From assembly GCA_017427685.1 (NCBI GenBank), contig JAFRSH010000031.1:1-64000 (forward strand): a DNA stretch of 64,000 nt, read 5' to 3'. The DNA is from Lachnospiraceae bacterium (lineage in GTDB: Bacteria; Bacillota; Clostridia; Lachnospirales; Lachnospiraceae). The notes under the pieces were generated by a model. The model was not told the origin of the DNA. It was given only the letters and a program-made list of their open reading frames with translations, and searched no databases. The position numbers and the translations under genes are program-made. Each line of letters begins with the position of its first letter. Position 1 is the stretch's first letter. Below are positions 49,803 to 59,140 of the stretch, one piece after another.

Positions 49803-50789
49803 ATGGAAAAGGTAAAATGGGGCGTATTGGGAACTGCGAACATTGCAAAGAATTGCACGATTCCCGGAATGAAGCAGGTTGATAATTGCGAGCTTTATGC
49901 CGTTGCGGGACGGTCTCTGAAGAAAGCACAGAGTTTTAAGGAAGAGTTCGGATTCGAAAAAGCCTATGGGAGCTATGACGAGCTGATCGGCGATCCGGAG
50001 GTGCAGGCGGTTTATATCCCGCTCACGAACGATCTACATCTTAAGTGGGTAAAAAAATCTCTTGAAAGCGGGAAGCATGTGCTTTGCGAAAAGCCGCTCG
50101 CTCTCAGCGTGGCGGAAGCCCGCGACATGTTTGACACCGCTACGGCAAACAACAGACTGCTGATGGAAGCGTTTGCCTACCTTCACAGTCCGTACATGAA
50201 GCAGCTGCAGGAAGATGTTAAGAGCGGAATGATCGGTATTGTTGACTACGTGGAGTCCGCTTTTATCACTCAGGGTTATAAGGAAGACTTTCGCCTTAGC
50301 AAGGCACAGGGCGGAGGAGCAATGTACGACCTCGGCTGCTACTGCACATCTATGATCCTTTCCCTCATTGATTCGGAGCCTGATTTTGTGAAGGCTGATG
50401 CCGAGTTCTCCGAATCCGGAGTTGACCTTATGACGGGTGCGCTCATTCGATTTAAGAATGGTACGCGAGCAACCTTTAATGTCGGTATGGTGCTTGGCAA
50501 GGATTCCAACTTCCGTTTTGACAGATTGTACATTCACGGTGACAAGGGTTCGATCCGCTCGGATGTGGAGTACAATCGTGAGGGTGATGTCAGCTATATG
50601 GTATACTCCACCGAAGGTGTTGTTGAAAGAAAGATCAGGGTTCCGCAGAATTACGCTCTTGAGGTTGAGCAATTCGGCAATTGCATCCTGAAGGGTGAGG
50701 AACCGATCGTTACACCTGATTTTTCGATAAGAAATGCACAGCTGATGGAGAAGATCCTTGAAAAAACCGGGTATTTCGGAAAAGAATGA
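49803..50789 (+). CDS. Gfo/Idh/MocA family oxidoreductase
   Basis: 328 residues from ATG 49803 (AGAGGAGA upstream). The N-terminal Rossmann fold (W-G-V-L-G-T-A-N-I-A) and the E-K-P-L-A-L-S motif with its catalytic lysine near residue 94 are followed by the C-terminal alpha/beta domain (G-G-G-A-M-Y-D-L-G-C-Y). It is a NAD(P)-dependent sugar or polyol dehydrogenase; the substrate is unknown. An aldo/keto reductase gene starts 22 bp downstream. Confidence 0.9.
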   Translation: MEKVKWGVLGTANIAKNCTIPGMKQVDNCELYAVAGRSLKKAQSFKEEFGFEKAYGSYDELIGDPEVQAVYIPLTNDLHLKWVKKSLESGKHVLCEKPLALSVAEARDMFDTATANNRLLMEAFAYLHSPYMKQLQEDVKSGMIGIVDYVESAFITQGYKEDFRLSKAQGGGAMYDLGCYCTSMILSLIDSEPDFVKADAEFSESGVDLMTGALIRFKNGTRATFNVGMVLGKDSNFRFDRLYIHGDKGSIRSDVEYNREGDVSYMVYSTEGVVERKIRVPQNYALEVEQFGNCILKGEEPIVTPDFSIRNAQLMEKILEKTGYFGKE

Positions 50790-50811
50790 ATTAGTGAAGA
50801 GGGAGAAACCT

Positions 50812-51939
50812 ATGAGTATTGATCTTACTAAGATGCCCAAGCTCGGATTCGGACTCATGCGCCTGCCCGAGAAAGACGGAGTTATCGACCACGAACAGGT
50901 TTGCAACATGGTCGACAAGTACATGAGCGCCGGTATGAATTATTTTGATACCGCTTATGTTTATCACGGCGGCAGATCCGAAGTGGCAGCCAGAGAAGCG
51001 CTTGTAAAGCGCTATCCCAGAGAATCGTTCATGATCGCCACCAAGCTCCCCGCATGGGAGATCAAGAAGCCCGAGGATGTCGACAGGATCTTCAACGAAC
51101 AGCTTGAACGTGCCGGAGTCGAGTATTTCGACCTTTACCTGCTTCACTCCATCGAGGACGGCAACAACTACGACACCTACGAGAAGTACGATTGCTTTAA
51201 CTGGGGCCTCAAGATGAAGGCCGAAGGCAAGATCAAGCACCTCGGCTTCTCTTATCACGGAACTCCCGAGCTTCTCGAGGTTGTGCTCGACAAACATCCC
51301 GAGGTTGAGTTCGTTCAGATCCAGCTCAACTACCTCGACAGGACCAACCCCGTGGTTCAGTCCCAGAGGCTTTACGATATCCTGAGCAGCCGTCATATAC
51401 CGATCATCGTTATGGAACCCGTCAGAGGAGGTATGCTCGCCAACATGCCGCCCGAGATTGAGGCCAAGTACAAGGCACGCCGCCCCGACAAGTCGATCGC
51501 TTCGTGGGCTCTCAGATTCGTCGGCTCGTTGCCCGGCGTTATGACTATCCTTTCGGGTATGTCGAACGAGGAGCAGATGGAAGACAACATCGGCACCTTC
51601 AAGAACTTCGAACCTCTTGAGAAGGACGAGCTCGAGCTCATCGACTGGGCTACCGACGAACTCTTCAGTATGCCTCAGATCGGATGTACGGCCTGCAGAT
51701 ACTGCGTTGACGGATGTCCTCAGGGAATCGTGATACCCGACGTGTTCAGAACGATCAACACTCTCCGCCGTTACCCCGACGATTGGAGATCGAAGAACTT
51801 CTACAGAGGACTCACGGGCCGCAGCGGCAAGGCATCGGACTGCATCGGCTGCGGACAGTGCGAAGGAGTATGTCCTCAGCATCTCCCTATCATAGAGCTT
51901 ATGAAGGAAGCTGCAGAGATACTCGACAAACCGGAGTAA
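50812..51939 (+). CDS. Aldo/keto reductase with C-terminal 4Fe-4S domain
   Basis: 375 residues from ATG 50812. The AKR barrel has its tetrad in N-Y-F-D-T-A-Y-V-Y, A-T-K-L-P and L-Y-L-L-H-S. The C-terminal ferredoxin-like extension carries C-T-A-C-R-Y-C-V-D-G-C-P and C-I-G-C-G-Q-C-E-G-V-C-P, two 4Fe-4S sites. This clade is common in gut anaerobes and could link aldehyde or ketone reduction to ferredoxin. It is co-transcribed with the Gfo/Idh/MocA gene. Confidence 0.92.
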   Translation: MSIDLTKMPKLGFGLMRLPEKDGVIDHEQVCNMVDKYMSAGMNYFDTAYVYHGGRSEVAAREALVKRYPRESFMIATKLPAWEIKKPEDVDRIFNEQLERAGVEYFDLYLLHSIEDGNNYDTYEKYDCFNWGLKMKAEGKIKHLGFSYHGTPELLEVVLDKHPEVEFVQIQLNYLDRTNPVVQSQRLYDILSSRHIPIIVMEPVRGGMLANMPPEIEAKYKARRPDKSIASWALRFVGSLPGVMTILSGMSNEEQMEDNIGTFKNFEPLEKDELELIDWATDELFSMPQIGCTACRYCVDGCPQGIVIPDVFRTINTLRRYPDDWRSKNFYRGLTGRSGKASDCIGCGQCEGVCPQHLPIIELMKEAAEILDKPE

Positions 51940-52038
51940 TAAAGAGGGCAGAGGGAAAACTCACGCACATCACATATGCTGAATTAAATCTCGTAAACAA
52001 CACAATACAGAATCCTTAACAATTGTTCACGGAAATAG

Positions 52039-52067
52039 TTGCGCACAAAAATGCGGTTTGGTAAAAT
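52039..52067 (+). promoter_or_regulatory. Candidate promoter of the chemoreceptor gene
   Basis: TTGCGC (52039-52044), 17-nt spacer, TAAAAT (52062-52067), directly followed by the terminator stem at 52069. If this is the true promoter, the receptor is under attenuation. Confidence 0.5.
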
Positions 52068-52068
52068 A

Positions 52069-52108
52069 AATCTCAGAGATTGTAAAAAGATCTCTGAGAT
52101 TGTTTTTT
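52069..52108 (+). terminator. Terminator in the leader of the chemoreceptor gene
   Basis: AATCTCAGAGAT - 9 nt - ATCTCTGAGATT then GTTTTTT. A perfect 12-bp stem ends 22 nt before the chemoreceptor ATG. It either terminates the oxidoreductase operon or attenuates the receptor. Confidence 0.88.
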
Positions 52109-52129
52109 ACAGACAAGAGGAGGGTGCTA

Positions 52130-53587
52130 ATGGAAGAATTGACCGTAAAAGAATGTAAAAGGGTAAACAGCAGGCTGTTACTCTGCTACCTCGTCATCTT
52201 TGTTGTGCTTGTTGCGGCATATGTGATGGAGATCGTTAAGGGAAGCAGGTCGGTGCCTTACGTGATCGTTTTGATGATGACGGGACTGATACCTCTTCTT
52301 GTCGCTTATGTCTGCTTCAGGATCAAGCCTACGGCCAACAGGATCCGCTACATCGCAGCGATCGGATACGGAATCTTTTACGGGGCGATACTCCTGACCG
52401 GTAAGGATTATACCTACGTCTACATCTTCCCCATGATGTTCGTGCTCATGCTTACATGTGACATCAAGCTTATCATGGCGACGAACTCCGTGGTCATAGT
52501 CGCGAACATCGTCAGTGCGGTGCTGACTTACATTGGCGCCGAGAACAAAGAAGAAACGCTCACCATGCTTGAGGTTCAGCTTGCGGTAGTTATCGTGAGC
52601 TCCGTATACTCGTTCCTTGCGATCAAAGTCATAAAGACCAACAACGAGGAGAAAGAGAAGGCTCTCAGCGAGGGCAAGGCGACTGCCGACAACCTTGTTG
52701 AGAAAAACGGACAGATCATCGAGGTCGCAAACCGTAAGATCACGAACGCGGTTGCGGCAGCCAATCTTCTGAATGAGAATTTCGACAACGTTCAGAGAGC
52801 GATCAAGGAAGTTAACGAAGGAGCTCTGCTGACAGCCAACACGGCGGAGAACCAGATGTCGGCCATCCAGGAACTTGACAAGGCGATCGGTTCGGCAAGA
52901 GAAGGCGCGGCACTCGTTGATGAGAGCATGAACGGATTCATGAAGACCGCAGCCGACTGCTCTGAGAAGAGCAGGGCGATCGGAACCGGCATTGAGACGA
53001 TCGAAGGCGAGACCGATGCGATCCTTAAGGGTGCCGAAGCGCTTGAGGCGATGGCACTCGAGCTCAACGAGATCATCGATATCATCAGTTCCGTATCCAA
53101 GCAGACAGCACTGCTTTCGCTCAACGCTTCGATCGAGAGTGCGAGAGCGGGTGAAGCCGGCAGAGGCTTCGCGGTTGTTGCGGGTGAGATCGGAAGTCTT
53201 GTAAGCCAGACGAACGACGCTACAGCCAAGATCTCTGAGCGTGTCGGAGGACTTCAGAACGAAGTCAGGACGATGAAGGAGAAGGTTGACATCATCGATA
53301 AGAACGTTGCTACACAGAAGCAGATGACGGCCTCTATCATCGAAAGCCTTGACGACATGAGCAAGATCGCAGGAGAAGCCAAGAAGCAGATGGAAGAGCA
53401 GCTCAGGCACATGGATCACATCTCGAGCGACAGTTCCAAGATCTCAGACAGCATCAGTACTCTTTCGGGCATCTCGGAAGAGACGACAGCGGAAGCAAGC
53501 ACGACGTTCGAGCTTGTATCGGACAGTGTAGGAAAGATGGGAGAGCTTACCGGTGAGGTACAGGCGATCCTTGAAGTTCTTAAGTGA
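52130..53587 (+). CDS. Methyl-accepting chemotaxis protein, membrane-embedded sensor type
   Basis: 485 residues from ATG 52130 (AGAGGAGGG upstream). Six membrane spans lie within residues 15-180, with no large extracellular domain. A cytoplasmic coiled-coil signalling domain follows, with hairpin tip motif L-L-S-L-N-A-S-I-E-S-A-R-A-G-E-A-G-R-G-F-A near residue 330. The sensor is likely within the membrane. No other chemotaxis genes are present. The protein ends at the signalling coiled coil without a CheR-binding pentapeptide. Confidence 0.9.
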   Translation: MEELTVKECKRVNSRLLLCYLVIFVVLVAAYVMEIVKGSRSVPYVIVLMMTGLIPLLVAYVCFRIKPTANRIRYIAAIGYGIFYGAILLTGKDYTYVYIFPMMFVLMLTCDIKLIMATNSVVIVANIVSAVLTYIGAENKEETLTMLEVQLAVVIVSSVYSFLAIKVIKTNNEEKEKALSEGKATADNLVEKNGQIIEVANRKITNAVAAANLLNENFDNVQRAIKEVNEGALLTANTAENQMSAIQELDKAIGSAREGAALVDESMNGFMKTAADCSEKSRAIGTGIETIEGETDAILKGAEALEAMALELNEIIDIISSVSKQTALLSLNASIESARAGEAGRGFAVVAGEIGSLVSQTNDATAKISERVGGLQNEVRTMKEKVDIIDKNVATQKQMTASIIESLDDMSKIAGEAKKQMEEQLRHMDHISSDSSKISDSISTLSGISEETTAEASTTFELVSDSVGKMGELTGEVQAILEVLK

Positions 53588-53609
53588 TCAGAAAATTGAT
53601 AAACATAAA

Positions 53610-53646
53610 AAGGTCCTGTTTCGTAACGGAACGGGACCTTATTTTT
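53610..53646. terminator. Bidirectional terminator
   Basis: AAGGTCC...GGACCTT with an inner GTTTCG/CGGAAC stem, followed by ATTTTT on plus and TTTTTATG on minus. It sits between the convergent chemoreceptor and ABC permease genes and overlaps the permease 3' end. Confidence 0.88.
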
Positions 53647-54484
53647 GGGAAGAGCCACGAAAGATACCGAGCAGACAGCATATGCCGAAAACTACCGCGT
53701 CGGCGACAACGATCGTCGAACCCGTGGGGGTTCCGGTAAGGATCGAGACGAGGATCCCGCCGAGCGAACAGATCACGGAGATGACCGCCGCGCAGACAGT
53801 CACGGCCTTGAAACTCTTGAAAAGTCGCATCGCCGAAAGAGCGGGAAAAACGATCAGAGCCGAGATCAGAAGCGATCCCACAAGGTTCATCGCTACGACG
53901 ATGATAACTGCGGTGATGACTGCAATAAGGAGGTTATAAGCGTCAGCATGAAGACCTGATGCCTTTGCAAAGTCTTCGTCGAAGGTCACGGCGAAGATCT
54001 TGTTGTAGAAGACGATGAAAAGCACGACGACGACGATCGAGAGGATGGCGCACATCCAAACCTCGGCCGCGGAGAGCGTGAGGATCGAGGTCGATCCGAA
54101 GAGACTGCTGCAGACATCTCCCGAGAGGTTGGAAGACGTCGAGAAGACGTTCATAAGCATGTATCCGATAGCGAGTGAAGCTACCGAGATCATGGCGATC
54201 GCAGCGTCACCTCTGACCTTCGCTTTCTTGCCGGTACGAAGCAGCAGGATCGCGCACAGTACGGTCACGGGGAGCACGAGGAGCATGTTGTTGGAAAGGT
54301 TGAGCACCGCCGCTACGGCCAGCACGCCAAACGCAACATGCGAGAGTCCGTCTCCGATGAAGGAGAAACGTTTGAGAACGAGGGTGACTCCGAGCAGCGA
54401 AGCGCACACTGCGATCAGGACTGCTGTGATGATGGCATATCTGACAAAAGGAAATTCGAGATATAAAAGCAAAGTCTCAAGCAT
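53639..54484 (-). CDS. Metal ABC transporter permease (ZnuB/MntB family)
   Basis: 281 residues, about eight membrane spans. The ABC-3 permease family motif is R-F-S-F-I-G-D-G-L-S-H-V-A-F-G (residues about 39-53), followed by S-G-D-V-C-S-S-L-F-G and M-N-L-V-G-S-L-L-I-S-A-L. It moves zinc or manganese together with an ATPase and a lipoprotein, neither of which lies in the window. The minus-strand upstream region has ATGATAATGAT, a weak Fur/Zur-like word. It is a terminal or orphan gene here. Confidence 0.88.
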   Translation of the reverse strand: MLETLLLYLEFPFVRYAIITAVLIAVCASLLGVTLVLKRFSFIGDGLSHVAFGVLAVAAVLNLSNNMLLVLPVTVLCAILLLRTGKKAKVRGDAAIAMISVASLAIGYMLMNVFSTSSNLSGDVCSSLFGSTSILTLSAAEVWMCAILSIVVVVLFIVFYNKIFAVTFDEDFAKASGLHADAYNLLIAVITAVIIVVAMNLVGSLLISALIVFPALSAMRLFKSFKAVTVCAAVISVICSLGGILVSILTGTPTGSTIVVADAVVFGICCLLGIFRGSSQK

Positions 54485-54651
54485 TGCAGGTCACACTCCT
54501 CTCATTAGTCTCGGTCACGCCCGAACGATCACGGTAATTCTATCATTATCATACATAACCTTCAACAGAATCTTTTACTGTGGTGTTGTTTTCTGCGGTG
54601 TTTAGTCGTAAAATTAGAATGATAATGTTTTGGGATGGGAGGACTGTTGTT

Positions 54652-55707
54652 TTGAAAGGGAAAAAAGCGGGCCGACTGATCGTTTCGGCCATACTTATCT
54701 TATCACTTGCCGCTTGTAACAAGACTGATTATTTCGACAAAGAGGAGAAGGCACAGACACAGGAGAGCGAAGTCAAGCACGATCCGAATGCCGAGCTTAT
54801 CGTCGAGGGGAAGACGGCGAGCGTTTCTGATATCTGTGAGATCACGCTCGATTATCTGAGCATCGCCAAGGACGTCAAGCCTAAGAACCCCGGTTCGGTT
54901 TATTCCCAGTACAGTGCCGATTCCGGCAAAGTGTACGTTGACCTTTGCCTTGCCTACAAAAATCTTGACACATCCGCGATCTCCGCGTACGATACCATGA
55001 AGTGTACGCTCGTCTATGCGGACAAGTACGAGTACTCGGGCTTCTCCATGATGGAGATCGATGACAGGAAGGACTTTGAGTATTCGAAGAACGCTTCCAT
55101 CTCTCCGCTCACGACGGAGTACATGCATTACCTCTTTGAGGTTCCCGACGAGGTCAGGACCGGAGGAGAGGGGATTGACGTTTATATGACGATCGGCGGC
55201 AAAGAGTTCAGGCTCGAAGCCGACCCGAAGAACATAGATACGGTCGGGCAGGAAACTCATCCCGGTGAGGACGCGCCCGAAGTTAAGAGCAAACAGGTAA
55301 CGATTTCCGACACATGCGAATTCAGCGTAGGTTCGGTCGTTATCACACGTGACGTGGTGCCGAGCTCGCCCGGCGAGTATTACTCGCATTTTGAGGCTGA
55401 CCCCGGCAAGGCGATCGTTGACATGAGCCTGTATTACAAGAACACCACAGGCAACAAGATCACCGTTGATTCTATCGGTAAGTCGACGCTTGTTCTCGCG
55501 AACAGGTACGAGTATTCGGGATTCATCGTTGCGGAGAGGAACGACGGAACGGAATTCACCGATGCGGACGTGACCAGCATCCTTCCGCTTGAGACAGGGA
55601 ACATACATCATCTCTTCATGGTTCCCGAGGAGATCAAGGGTGGGAACGATCCCGTTTATATCTGCTTTACGATCGACGGTAAAGAGTACAAATATGTTAT
55701 GAGGTAA
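54652..55707 (+). CDS. Lipoprotein with two copies of a DUF4352-like domain
   Basis: 351 residues from TTG 54652 (GGGAGG upstream). The lipobox I-L-S-L-A-A-C places the lipid-modified Cys at residue 22. Two homologous beta domains of about 130 residues follow: S-D-I-C-E-I-T-L-D-Y near residue 60 and S-D-T-C-E-F-S-V-G-S near residue 220. Each has a K-Y-E-Y-S-G-F or R-Y-E-Y-S-G-F strand, so they arose by duplication. DUF4352-type domains are extracellular and immunoprotein-like. It lies 2 bp before a cell-wall glycosyltransferase, suggesting an envelope role. Confidence 0.8.
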   Translation: MKGKKAGRLIVSAILILSLAACNKTDYFDKEEKAQTQESEVKHDPNAELIVEGKTASVSDICEITLDYLSIAKDVKPKNPGSVYSQYSADSGKVYVDLCLAYKNLDTSAISAYDTMKCTLVYADKYEYSGFSMMEIDDRKDFEYSKNASISPLTTEYMHYLFEVPDEVRTGGEGIDVYMTIGGKEFRLEADPKNIDTVGQETHPGEDAPEVKSKQVTISDTCEFSVGSVVITRDVVPSSPGEYYSHFEADPGKAIVDMSLYYKNTTGNKITVDSIGKSTLVLANRYEYSGFIVAERNDGTEFTDADVTSILPLETGNIHHLFMVPEEIKGGNDPVYICFTIDGKEYKYVMR

Positions 55708-55709
55708 TC

Positions 55710-58436
55710 ATGAAATTCAGTATCATCACTCCTTTTAATCGCGGACTCGATCATCTCCGCGATAACCTTGAGAGCTTAAAAGACCAGAGACTCAGGATCT
55801 ACCTTGACGAGGTGGACGGAGCGCAGGGCTTTACCCGTGTCGACAGACTGCTCGGTCTGTGCGGAGCCGAGAATATCGACGGGATCAACGCACTTATCGA
55901 GAGCGGCGATCTCGAAGGCGTGGAAGCACTTGCCACTATCAAGGGAGTGGATGATCTTTGGCCGTTGCTTACTTTCGACGGTCTTGGCAATATTGTTGCC
56001 GTTACCGACAAGAGCGAGCTTAAGCCCGGCGTGTCCGAGGTCGTTTCGGACGAGGGCAACGAGGAGGAGCGCGAGGAGAAGAGCTCCGACAACGAGAGCG
56101 ACGAGGAAGAAGAACTTCGTCCTTTTGTTTATGTACATTACAGAGATTTTGAGCTGATCATAGTGACGGACCATCCCGATGAGGACATCAGCGGGCTGGT
56201 TGACGAGTACAAGGATCTTTTTAGTATCAAGGTGGTTTCGCTTACCGACAAGACAGGCGTTGCCGCTGCACGTAACAGAGGTATCGAGGAGGCTTCGGGA
56301 GAGTACATCATGTTCGTTGACAGTGATGACTACCTTTTCCCGAGGGCTCTTTATTTCATGGACAGGGCCAGCCACACAGCGGGCGACCCCGACATCATCT
56401 ACGGAATGAAGGTTTGGACATGGTATTCGAGGAACGGATTCATCGCAACCTTCAACAAGAAGCAGGAAGAAGAGGAGAACAACGCTCAGGGTGACGATTC
56501 GGCCGACGAAGCGAGCGCAGCCGAGGAAGCCCGCGAGAAGGAAGAACGCATGAAGAGCGAGCTCTCCGAGCAGGATTATATCGAGTACAGGCGTACGAAC
56601 GCCGCCACGAGACTTATCTCGAGACGTAAGGGTATCCGTAACGTTTCGGTGCTCGGTATCTCTTACAAGAGGTCTCTTATCCTGGACAACAACATCAGAT
56701 TCCCCGAGCAGTTCCGCTACTACAGCGACTTCCCGTTCCTTTGCCTTGCACTTGAGAAGGCGACCACTTTCAGGAAGAACTACAGATCATGGTATATCAA
56801 GAGAAAGCACGCGGATTCAATCAACTTCCCTTCGCTCGCGCAGGAGAAGAGTGAGCAGCGCTTCCCCGAACTTCTCGAGAGCTACAGGTACACCAAGTCG
56901 ATCCTCGACCCCGACGGTATCATCAGAGTCAAGGCCGACATCAAATTCATCGGGTACTACACAGGATACTTCGTTTCCAGGCTTCGCAGGAGTGAGAACG
57001 ATTACTGGAGGAACGAGCGTTTCGAGGCGTGCAGGGAGCTTGTCGGAGACATCCCGAAGACTACTCTTAAGCGTGTTTCGCATTACAGAAGACATCTTAT
57101 CGCACTCCTTAAGAAGGGCGATGTTAAAAAGACATACCGCAGAGTTTCACTGAGGCTCGCGCGCAAGAAGATCCTGCGCTGCCTCACATCGAAGTACGCG
57201 ATCGTGCAGAGCTTCTACGTGCATGTGTTCCTTCGTAAGCCCGTCAGGAAGGAAGTCATCCTTTTTGAGTGCTTCTTCGGAAGAAGCTACGGCGACAACC
57301 CCCGCGCGATGTACGAGTACATACAGAGAACCTATCCTGACAAGTATATCTGTGTTTGGAGTATGGCAAAGGCACACGGCAACAAGATCCCCTACAAGCA
57401 CAAGACCGTCAAGAGGTTTGGGTTCCGTTATGCGTACTACATCGCGAGAAGCAAGTTCTTTATCTTTAACACCAAGCAGCCCGGCTGGATGAGAAAGCGT
57501 GATGAGCAGGTATTCCTTGAGACCTGGCACGGAACGCCCCTCAAGAAGCTTGCTTTTGATATGGAGGACAACTTCAGCGCATCCCCCGGATACAAGAAGC
57601 ACATCTACAGCAAGACCCGTTCCTGGGACTACCTTGTTGCGGCCAACAGCTTCTCCTCCGAGGTGTTCAAGCGCTGCTTCATGTTTGAGAACAAGATGCT
57701 CGAGTATGGCTACCCCCGCAACGATGTGCTTCATGCACCCGACAGGGACGAGCGCGCCGCAGCGATCAGGAAGAAGCTCGGCATCCCGGCGGATAAAAAG
57801 ACCATCCTCTACGCTCCGACATGGCGAGACGACGAGTTCTACGCAGCCGGCGAGTACAAGTTCACCCTTCAGCTTGACCTTCATCTTTTGAGGGAAAAGC
57901 TCGGTAACGATTATGTGATAATCCTGAGGACCCATTACTATATCGCCGATAAGCTTGATGTTACGGGTCTTGACGGCTTTGCGTACAACTTGAGCAAATA
58001 CCCGGATATTGCGGATATCTACCTGATCTCCGACATATGCATTACGGACTATTCATCGGTATTCTTTGATTACGCGGGCCTTAGAAGACCGATGCTCTTC
58101 TACACCTACGACATCGACAAGTACAGGGACATCCTCCGCGGCTTCTACTTCGACATGGAAGCGACCGTTCCCGGTCCGCTCCTTTACACGAGCGAGGAAG
58201 TTGCCGACGCGATCCTTAAGATCGACGAGGTGAGCGCACGCTTCAAGGACAGATACGACGCTTTCTACGAGCGCTTCTGCTCATGGGAAGACGGCAACGC
58301 CTGCCGCAACATTTATGAAGATGTCTTCGTCAGAGGGGAGGAGGAACGCGCCCTCGCCGCCCTCGAAGCCCGGAAGGCCCTCGAAACCGAGCAGGACGAA
58401 ACAGCGGAAGACAACAAAAGTGCGGAAGACATCTGA
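55710..58436 (+). CDS. GT2 glycosyltransferase fused to CDP-glycerol glycerophosphotransferase (TagF/TagB-like)
   Basis: 908 residues. The N-terminal GT-A fold starts S-I-I-T-P-F-N-R-G and resumes F-E-L-I-I-V-T-D, with D-S-D-D at 204-207. About 125 residues, including an acidic run near 113-136, are inserted between the first two strands, and a second acidic insert lies at about 250-290. The C-terminal glycerophosphotransferase domain has W-H-G-T-P-L-K-K near residue 608, A-P-T-W-R and D-Y-S-S-V-F-F-D. It probably builds a teichoic-acid-like or phosphoglycerol-decorated wall polymer. The lipoprotein gene is directly upstream. Confidence 0.88.
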   Translation: MKFSIITPFNRGLDHLRDNLESLKDQRLRIYLDEVDGAQGFTRVDRLLGLCGAENIDGINALIESGDLEGVEALATIKGVDDLWPLLTFDGLGNIVAVTDKSELKPGVSEVVSDEGNEEEREEKSSDNESDEEEELRPFVYVHYRDFELIIVTDHPDEDISGLVDEYKDLFSIKVVSLTDKTGVAAARNRGIEEASGEYIMFVDSDDYLFPRALYFMDRASHTAGDPDIIYGMKVWTWYSRNGFIATFNKKQEEEENNAQGDDSADEASAAEEAREKEERMKSELSEQDYIEYRRTNAATRLISRRKGIRNVSVLGISYKRSLILDNNIRFPEQFRYYSDFPFLCLALEKATTFRKNYRSWYIKRKHADSINFPSLAQEKSEQRFPELLESYRYTKSILDPDGIIRVKADIKFIGYYTGYFVSRLRRSENDYWRNERFEACRELVGDIPKTTLKRVSHYRRHLIALLKKGDVKKTYRRVSLRLARKKILRCLTSKYAIVQSFYVHVFLRKPVRKEVILFECFFGRSYGDNPRAMYEYIQRTYPDKYICVWSMAKAHGNKIPYKHKTVKRFGFRYAYYIARSKFFIFNTKQPGWMRKRDEQVFLETWHGTPLKKLAFDMEDNFSASPGYKKHIYSKTRSWDYLVAANSFSSEVFKRCFMFENKMLEYGYPRNDVLHAPDRDERAAAIRKKLGIPADKKTILYAPTWRDDEFYAAGEYKFTLQLDLHLLREKLGNDYVIILRTHYYIADKLDVTGLDGFAYNLSKYPDIADIYLISDICITDYSSVFFDYAGLRRPMLFYTYDIDKYRDILRGFYFDMEATVPGPLLYTSEEVADAILKIDEVSARFKDRYDAFYERFCSWEDGNACRNIYEDVFVRGEEERALAALEARKALETEQDETAEDNKSAEDI

Positions 58437-58464
58437 GACACTTCCCTTCGGGAGTGGTTCGGAG

Positions 58465-58488
58465 AAGTATATCTGGTTATACTTTTTT
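58465..58488 (+). terminator. Terminator after the glycosyltransferase gene
   Basis: AAGTATA - TCTGGT - TATACTT then TTTT. Confidence 0.7.
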
Positions 58489-58514
58489 CTGACAACCATC
58501 AAATATTTAATTCG

Positions 58515-58543
58515 GGACGCCTTGTTTTAGAGGCGTTCTTTTG
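58515..58543 (+). terminator. Second downstream terminator
   Basis: GGACGCCT - 8 nt - AGGCGTTC then TTTTGTTG. It is a backup stop 30 nt after the first; beyond it the sequence becomes AT-richer. Confidence 0.7.
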
Positions 58544-58688
58544 TTGCTTTTTATGTATGTCATAGTTTTCTTCTTTAGATATGCGGAAAGCAGGCGCACT
58601 GATATACTACGCATATCAGTATTTGTGAATTATTGACATAATCCACAAACAAAATGCCTAAAGACATATTTGACCGTAGGGGTGGTAG

Positions 58689-59120
58689 ATGAAAACGGTG
58701 TTTATAAAATTTCTGGTCTCTTTTTTCGCGAGCTTGATTATAGTGGTTTTCTTCTGTTTGATAAATATTCCCCCGGGATCGAGAGAATGGCTTTTGGGTA
58801 TGAAAACAACTATGTATGAGGAGATAGAGAAAGACCTTAGCAAAGAAAGAGTAAAACAAAGTGATTTCTTGATGACAATGGAAAAGTGGGTGCAAGACGG
58901 CTTTGGATGGATGAATACTGGTCATTTTGTCATCCTGATTTTTTCGTTGGCAATTCAGGGAGCGTATTTAGCTATTAAGCCGTCAAAAGTAGTCTATGAT
59001 CACGTATATATTAAAGAAGCAGCTATTGTACTTGCGGGTGTTTTGTGGCTATGTATTATTGCGGCCTACATATTTGGAATGATTTGTTTGCTATCGCTAA
59101 TTATGGGAATATTCATCTGA
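58689..59120 (+). CDS. Small membrane protein, function unknown
   Basis: 143 residues. Spans at about 6-27, 79-95 and 108-140 (the last possibly two). A charged loop between the first two holds E-E-I-E-K-D-L-S-K-E-R. No family recognised. AT-rich codon use differs from the upstream wall gene. A GGGGTGG ribosome site precedes the ATG. The secreted-protein gene follows 20 bp downstream, so the two are probably co-transcribed. Confidence 0.7.
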   Translation: MKTVFIKFLVSFFASLIIVVFFCLINIPPGSREWLLGMKTTMYEEIEKDLSKERVKQSDFLMTMEKWVQDGFGWMNTGHFVILIFSLAIQGAYLAIKPSKVVYDHVYIKEAAIVLAGVLWLCIIAAYIFGMICLLSLIMGIFI

Positions 59121-59140
59121 TTGAGAAATGGAGAAACAGC

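Noticed and set aside
58575..58925. Minus-strand 116-residue frame
   Set aside because: Antisense to the membrane protein at 58689, which has a ribosome site and coherent membrane spans.
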